Origin: Clostridiales bacterium
GTDB taxonomy: Bacteria; Bacillota; Clostridia; Oscillospirales; Oscillospiraceae
NCBI GenBank assembly: GCA_004556345.1
Contig: SFHQ01000016.1
Coordinates: forward strand, 1 to 38,228
Reading direction: 5' to 3'
DNA length: 38,228 nucleotides
In this document: one piece after another, positions 34,307-38,228 of the stretch
Layout: every line of letters starts with the position of its first letter
How positions within the stretch are numbered: the stretch's first letter is position 1
Translations under genes and position numbers: made by a program
Notes under the pieces: generated by a model
Told to the model about the DNA's origin: nothing
The model's database searches: none
What the model saw: only the letters and a program-made list of their open reading frames with translations

Positions 34307-34996
34307 ATGAAACGGAAGTATCTGTCTCTGGGCCTGGCCCTGGTCATGGCCCTGACGCTATGCGCCTGCGGCGGCGGCGCTGTCAACGGCACCAGCACCG
34401 GCAAGGAAGACGGCAAGCTGGCCAGCGGCACCTGGCAGCAGCAGGAAACAGGCGACACCGACCTGCTCGGTTACAGCGCCCAGGACCTGACCGGCCCCAT
34501 CCCTGAAGACTGGACCCTGCCCAGCGACTTCAAAACCGGCGACAAGGTCCGTGTGGAAGTCAGCGGCGATAAAATTCTCTACGGCGACATCGTCGACGGC
34601 GGCTATCTCAACGGCTTCACCGTGGCCCAGTACGCCGACGGGAACCTGACCACCGTCTATGAGTTCAAGAAGGGCGTCGTCCGCAGCTGGCAGCAGTTCT
34701 TCAGCCCCGACGGCAGCAAGCTGGCCGTGGCCTGGGCCCCCAGCACGGACTCCACCGAGTGGAGCATCACCCTGGTGGACCTGACCACCAGCGGCGAGTC
34801 CACCCTGAAGCTGCCCGACATGACCTTTACCTACACCCAGACCGACGAAGAGACCGGCGAGAGCAAGGAGGTCACCGAGGCCCCCACCTTCCTGCTGCTC
34901 AAGTGGCAGGACGACAAGAACCTGGTCGTCACCGCCAGCTTGGCTGAGTACGACAGCAGCAAGCAGCCCCAGACCTGGGTCTACACCCTGCCCTGA
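34307..34996 (+). CDS. Putative lipoprotein of unknown function
   Basis: This 229-residue protein has a lipoprotein signal peptide (KRKYLSLGLALVMALTLCAC) with Cys21 as the likely lipid site (L-C-A-C), followed by a Gly/Ser-rich linker. The mature part has beta-rich sequence including FSPDGSKLAVAWAP, reminiscent of WD40/TolB-like propeller blades, but only about two such units fit. ATG 34307 follows AAGGAGG by nine bases; a TATACT (34267-34272) could be its -10. Single-gene unit. I do not recognise a named family. Confidence 0.8.
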   Translation: MKRKYLSLGLALVMALTLCACGGGAVNGTSTGKEDGKLASGTWQQQETGDTDLLGYSAQDLTGPIPEDWTLPSDFKTGDKVRVEVSGDKILYGDIVDGGYLNGFTVAQYADGNLTTVYEFKKGVVRSWQQFFSPDGSKLAVAWAPSTDSTEWSITLVDLTTSGESTLKLPDMTFTYTQTDEETGESKEVTEAPTFLLLKWQDDKNLVVTASLAEYDSSKQPQTWVYTLP

Positions 34997-35012
34997 ACAC
35001 ACAACGACAGCA

Positions 35013-35047
35013 AAAGAGCGCCGGATCGACCGATCCGACGCTCTTTT
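35013..35047 (+). terminator. Terminator of the lipoprotein gene
   Basis: AAAGAGCG..GGATCG pairs with CGATCC..CGCTCTTTTT around a 4-base loop, with T run. Confidence 0.88.
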
Positions 35048-35095
35048 TATACGATATTCCGTCATAAAATGTATAACGTATGTCACACCATGTAG

Positions 35096-35117
35096 GGGCC
35101 GCAGACCTCTGCGGCCC
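35096..35117. repeat. REP-like GC palindrome
   Basis: GGGCCGCAGA and TCTGCGGCCC are perfect complements two bases apart, in the convergent gap between the lipoprotein and phospholipase-like genes. No T run follows on either strand, so it is not a standard terminator. Short palindromes introduced by TAGGGGC are, in my experience, common between genes in this bacterial group. Confidence 0.5.
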
Positions 35118-35130
35118 GCCCGTCTGACTC

Positions 35131-35811
35131 TCAAATCACCTTCCGAAGTTCAAGTTTCGGCTCCTCCGCCGGCATCAGCAGGCCCTCCAGCTCCCGCTCT
35201 GCCGGGAGGATCTGCGCTTCCATGCGGTCCCGCAGCTCGTGGGCCAGGGTCTTGTCCCGCTGGCGCAGGACACCGGAGACTGCCTGTCCCGGTCCGCAAA
35301 AGCGGTTGGACAGCGTGGCCATCCGCCACAGACCGGAGAGGTACTGCCGCTCCTTCACGGGATGGATGAAGCCTGCCGCCGTCCGGGCGGTGCGCTCCTT
35401 CCCTTCCGTGTGGACCTTGGGGGAGTTGGCCCGCCGCTGTTCTTCCAGCAGGATGAGGTCCAGGGCCACCTCCATGCGGAAGTGAGAGGCCCCCTCCTCC
35501 ATCCAGCGGTAGATGGGGGGATGGACCGTATCGTCCAGCAGCAGGTGGAGCAGGTATCCGGCGGCAAAGCTGCGCTGGGTGGCGTCCCCATGCCGCAGGG
35601 CCTTGGAAAGGGCAGGTAAAGAGACGTTCCGCCACTGCTTGTGCAGCTTGTCGGACGTCTTTTTGGTTTGGAAGGAAAAGATCAAGGGGTCTGGCCCATA
35701 CAGGCCCAGGTGAAACGCAGGCAAGTCCGCGGTGCAGTGAGACCGCAGGTCGCGGGGCAGACGTTTCATGACCTCCTGGCCGAAGTAGGTGTGTGCGTTG
35801 TGGTCGGCCAT
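35131..35811 (-). CDS. Zinc-dependent phospholipase C-like protein
   Basis: This 226-residue protein fits the zinc-dependent PLC-like family: MADHNAHTYFGQEVMKRLP at the N-terminus, FHLGLYGPDPLIF and AAGYLLHLLLDDTVHPPIY (about 83-101), with His/Asp spaced to bind metals. It has no signal peptide, so it would be cytoplasmic, unlike secreted PLCs. Its substrate is unknown. ATG 35811 follows GGAGG by seven bases. It lies downstream of, and separate from, the ychF-SDR pair on the same strand. Confidence 0.78.
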   Translation of the reverse strand: MADHNAHTYFGQEVMKRLPRDLRSHCTADLPAFHLGLYGPDPLIFSFQTKKTSDKLHKQWRNVSLPALSKALRHGDATQRSFAAGYLLHLLLDDTVHPPIYRWMEEGASHFRMEVALDLILLEEQRRANSPKVHTEGKERTARTAAGFIHPVKERQYLSGLWRMATLSNRFCGPGQAVSGVLRQRDKTLAHELRDRMEAQILPAERELEGLLMPAEEPKLELRKVI

Positions 35812-35908
35812 GTTACCGCCTCCTATCCTCTTTAGCATACACCCGTTTTCTTGCAAAATCTACTGGAAAATGTAAACGATGTGCCCAGTGAGATCATTAG
35901 ATCATACG

Positions 35909-36676
35909 TCAGATGATCAATCCCCCGTTGGGTGCCAGGATCTGGCCGGTGAAGAAATCCCCGGCGGAGGAGGCCAGGAACCAGACGGCCTGGGCGACAT
36001 CTTCCGGCGTACCCAACCGCTCCAGGGGTGTCTCCTCTGCCAACTCGTCTTTGATGTCCTGGGGGAGGTTCCCGTTCATCTCCGTGTCAATGACCCCAGG
36101 GGCCACGCAGTTGACGGTGATGCCCGACGGTCCCAGTTCTTTTGCCAGGGCCTTGGTCAGGCCGATGACCCCGGCCTTGGCCGTGGAGTAAGCGACCTCG
36201 CAGGAGGCCCCCACCTGCCCCCACATCGAGGAGAGCGTGATAATTTTTCCGGCTTTTCGGTGGAGCATATCCGGCAGGACGGCTTGGGCGCAGTAAAACA
36301 CGCCGTCCAAGTCCACCCCCATCACCTCCCGCCAGCTGGCCTCGGTGATGTCGGTAAACAGCTCTTGGCGGGCGATGCCGGCGTTGCAGACCAGCACGTC
36401 GATCCGGCCGAACTCCCGGAGAAATGCGGCGGTCATGGCCTGCACCTGCTCCCGCTGGGCCACGTCGCAGACGTAGACCTTGACCGGCACGCCCAGGGCG
36501 GCCAGTTCTTCTGCCAGGGCCTCGGCTTGGTCCTTGGCCTTGCGGCAGACGATGCCCACGCCATAGCCCTGTTGGGCGAATAACCGGGCGCAGGCCGCCC
36601 CGATCCCACGGGAACCCCCGGTGATCAGAGCGGCCTTTGGCACAGAATTTGTCGTTGTTGTCATCGGCTCAGACAT
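35909..36676 (-). CDS. Short-chain dehydrogenase/reductase, FabG-like
   Basis: This 255-residue SDR has a TGGSRGIG cofactor loop (19-26), NAG (about 97), the catalytic Ser-Tyr-Lys in LSSMWGQVGASCEVAYSTAK, and VNCVAPGVIDTEM. It fits the NADP(H) 3-oxoacyl-ACP reductase subgroup, but there is no fab cluster around, so another ketone or alcohol substrate is possible. Its ATG (36676) overlaps the ychF stop by 8 bases and lacks its own ribosome binding site, so it should depend on ychF translation. An ATG at codon 5 is an alternative start. Confidence 0.88.
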   Translation of the reverse strand: MSEPMTTTTNSVPKAALITGGSRGIGAACARLFAQQGYGVGIVCRKAKDQAEALAEELAALGVPVKVYVCDVAQREQVQAMTAAFLREFGRIDVLVCNAGIARQELFTDITEASWREVMGVDLDGVFYCAQAVLPDMLHRKAGKIITLSSMWGQVGASCEVAYSTAKAGVIGLTKALAKELGPSGITVNCVAPGVIDTEMNGNLPQDIKDELAEETPLERLGTPEDVAQAVWFLASSAGDFFTGQILAPNGGLII

Positions 36677-37763
36677 TGAAGCGGAACAGGACCACGTCGC
36701 CGTCCTGCATCACATACTCCTTGCCCTCGGAGCGGACCAGGCCCTTTTCCTTGGCGGTGGTCATAGACCCGCCGCAGGCTTCCAGGTCGGCAAAGGAGAC
36801 GACCTCGGCGCGGATGAAGCCCCGCTCGAAATCGGTGTGAATTTTACCGGCGGCCTTGGGGGCCTTGGTGCCGCGGGTGATGGTCCAGGCGCGGCACTCG
36901 TCCTCGCCGCAGGTCAGGTAGGAGATCAGGCCCAGCAGGGTGTAGCTGGCCTGGATGAGCCGGTCCAGACCGGACTGCTCCACCCCCAGGTCCTCCAGGA
37001 AGAGGGCACGGTCCTCCGGGTCCATGGCGGCGATGTCGGCCTCGATGTTGGCGCAGATGGGGATGACCTGGGCATCCTCTTCCTTGGCCGCAGCCACGAC
37101 CGCCTGATAGTAGGGGCTGGCGTCGTGGTTCTTGAAGCCGTCCTCGTCCATGTTGGCAGCGAAGATGACGGGCTTCAGGGTCAGCAGGTCGGCGGTGGCG
37201 AGAATTTCTTTCTCTTCCTCATCGCAGGGGTAGCTGCGGGCGGACTTGCCCTCGTTCAGCCAAGCCAGCAGGCCCTTGAACACCTCGGCGGAGTGCAAAA
37301 ACTTCTTGTCGCCCTTGCCGGCCTTGGTGTCCTTGTCGATGCGGCGCTCGACCATCTCCATGTCGGCCATGACCAGCTCCAGGTCGATGATGCTGATGTC
37401 GCGGGCGGGGTCGCAGCTGCCCTCCACGTGGATGATGTTGTCGTCGTCAAAGCAGCGGACCACATGCACGATGGCGTCCGTCTCCCGGATGTTGGCCAAA
37501 AACTTGTTGCCCAGGCCCTCGCCCTTGGAAGCGCCCTTCACCAGACCGGCGATGTCCACGAACTCGATGACCGCAGGGGTCTTCTTCTTGGGCTGGTAAA
37601 TTTCCGCCAGCTTGTCCAGCCGGGTGTCCGGCACCGTGACCATGCCCACGTTGGGGTCGATGGTGCAGAAGGGATAGTTGGCGGACTCCGCGCCGGCGTT
37701 GGTGATGGCGTTAAAGAGGGTGCTCTTGCCCACGTTGGGCAGACCCACAATACCTAACTTCAT
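36669..37763 (-). CDS. ychF: YchF/OLA1 family ribosome-binding ATPase
   Basis: This 364-residue protein has G1 GLPNVGKST (7-15), G3 DIAGLVKGASKGEG, the altered G4 NMDED that gives ATP rather than GTP preference in YchF, and a C-terminal TGS domain (GFIRAEVVSFADLEACGG). It binds ribosomes and modulates stress and translation of some mRNAs. ATG 37763 follows AAGGAG. The first gene of a two-gene unit with the SDR. Confidence 0.97.
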   Translation of the reverse strand: MKLGIVGLPNVGKSTLFNAITNAGAESANYPFCTIDPNVGMVTVPDTRLDKLAEIYQPKKKTPAVIEFVDIAGLVKGASKGEGLGNKFLANIRETDAIVHVVRCFDDDNIIHVEGSCDPARDISIIDLELVMADMEMVERRIDKDTKAGKGDKKFLHSAEVFKGLLAWLNEGKSARSYPCDEEEKEILATADLLTLKPVIFAANMDEDGFKNHDASPYYQAVVAAAKEEDAQVIPICANIEADIAAMDPEDRALFLEDLGVEQSGLDRLIQASYTLLGLISYLTCGEDECRAWTITRGTKAPKAAGKIHTDFERGFIRAEVVSFADLEACGGSMTTAKEKGLVRSEGKEYVMQDGDVVLFRFNV

Positions 37764-37825
37764 AGTTGATCCTACTCCTTTATTTTTGAGGGAGAACAAG
37801 CCCCGTCGTTTTCTGGAACCTTGTT

Positions 37826-37854
37826 ATTGTATCATGGGAAGGTTGGTTTCTCAA
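37826..37854 (-). promoter_or_regulatory. Promoter of ychF
   Basis: On minus, TTGAGA (37854-37849), a 17-base spacer and TACAAT (37831-37826). Confidence 0.7.
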
Positions 37855-37954
37855 GAGAGAAACAGAATTTTATCACACCGCTTCTTGACGCTGCCCACCG
37901 AATTGACATCCTTCACTTTATATGAGACGGGCGTGGTGATTGCCTCACAAGCGG

Positions 37955-37983
37955 TTGACAAGCAACCACATCTTTTTTATAAT
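37955..37983 (+). promoter_or_regulatory. Perfect consensus promoter of the EEP gene
   Basis: TTGACA (37955-37960), a 17-base spacer and TATAAT (37978-37983): both hexamers are exact sigma-A consensus, which is rare and usually goes with repression. Confidence 0.92.
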
Positions 37984-38007
37984 GTGAGACATAACCTCAC
38001 GTTATAA
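37977..38007. promoter_or_regulatory. 31-base inverted repeat overlapping the -10 (operator)
   Basis: TTATAATGTGAG, 7 bases, CTCACGTTATAA: the arms match at 11 of 12 positions. The element covers the -10 and the expected transcript start, ideal for a dimeric repressor. It ends just before the ribosome binding site AAAGGAG. Confidence 0.8.
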
Positions 38008-38021
38008 AAGGAGCGTTGTTG

Positions 38022-38228
38022 ATGGAATCATTCAAAGTGCTAGAATGGAATATAAATCATAGGCAAGGCCGTTCTCAAGAATATATGCCTGAATGGGTAG
38101 CAACCGTAATTAGAGAGGATTACGCTGATACTGATATTATAATTCTAACAGAGTGCAGTTCAAATGTTCCGAATTGGGATACTATAAAAAAGCGTATATT
38201 CGAAGATAAGGAGTATTTGGTTTTCGAG
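38022..38228 (+). CDS. Endonuclease/exonuclease/phosphatase (EEP) family protein, 5' part
   Basis: The first 69 codons are in the window; the gene continues beyond it. FKVLEWNINHRQG gives the EEP N-terminal strand with its Asn, and DTDIIILTECSS gives the metal-binding Glu (E44). Members cleave nucleic acids or phosphoesters; the substrate is unknown. ATG 38022 follows AAAGGAG by eight bases. Codon use is AT-rich, unlike the neighbours, suggesting an acquired gene. With its consensus promoter and operator it looks like an inducible accessory gene. Confidence 0.8.
   Translation, partial: MESFKVLEWNINHRQGRSQEYMPEWVATVIREDYADTDIIILTECSSNVPNWDTIKKRIFEDKEYLVFE

Noticed and set aside
35829..35850. 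TTGCAA...TAAAGA as promoter of the phospholipase-like gene
   Set aside because: It would place the transcript start on top of the ribosome binding site, so it is unlikely to be the main promoter.

Overview
The window looks like chromosomal DNA of a GC-rich, anaerobic gut member of the Clostridia, most like the Oscillospiraceae (the Flavonifractor / Lawsonibacter type). This rests on the gene families seen (a rubrerythrin with an N-terminal rubredoxin, IorAB ferredoxin-type oxidoreductase, YerC/YecD, a T-box alaS leader), on AAGGAGG-type ribosome binding sites, and on many promoters with a 17-base spacer. The genus is an inference. No rRNA, tRNA, CRISPR array or intact insertion sequence was found.

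Left end (1-2540) is accessory and scarred. It holds a sheared fragment of a conjugative-element helicase fused at about 50-65 to the 5' end of an oppositely oriented secreted-protein gene, two tandem copies of a 48-base double-palindrome unit, a DUF4143-type AAA ATPase bracketed by two nearly identical hairpins, and an internally deleted PD-(D/E)XK (Rpn/PDDEXK_2) pseudogene. From 2541 to 19794 almost everything is on the minus strand and is mostly housekeeping: rubrerythrin; comEC-holA-RNase M5-like; alaS-cupin-HIT behind a T-box leader whose specifier can be read as GCC (Ala); an acyl-CoA ligase-yerC-iorA-iorB operon for aromatic 2-oxoacid use; a P1 peptidase-pepF pair; and murC.

From 19969 the plus strand carries a phosphopantetheinyl transferase-3-methyladenine glycosylase pair and a RelB/ParE toxin-antitoxin pair. 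They are followed by pcrA (minus), an orphan HepT-like HEPN protein (plus), an NnrE-like epimerase (minus), a membrane-anchored parvulin-type foldase (plus) and a split TSUP transporter (plus). A central carbon block follows: acn-icd-folA on minus, divergent from gltA on plus. Together gltA, acn and icd make 2-oxoglutarate from acetyl-CoA and oxaloacetate, and NADPH from icd could serve the translationally coupled dihydrofolate reductase. After a lipoprotein, a zinc-phospholipase-like protein and the ychF-SDR pair, the window ends inside an AT-richer endonuclease/exonuclease/phosphatase-family gene. That gene has a perfect consensus promoter overlapped by a 31-base inverted repeat.

The observations most worth a second look are the YerC regulator built into the IorAB/acyl-CoA ligase operon, the HepT-like HEPN protein without its MntA partner, the operator-like palindrome at the right edge, the recombination junction and repeats at the left edge, and the acn-icd-folA coupling. 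I did not find a clearly new multi-gene system; the nearest candidate is the self-regulated indolepyruvate/aryl-CoA operon.
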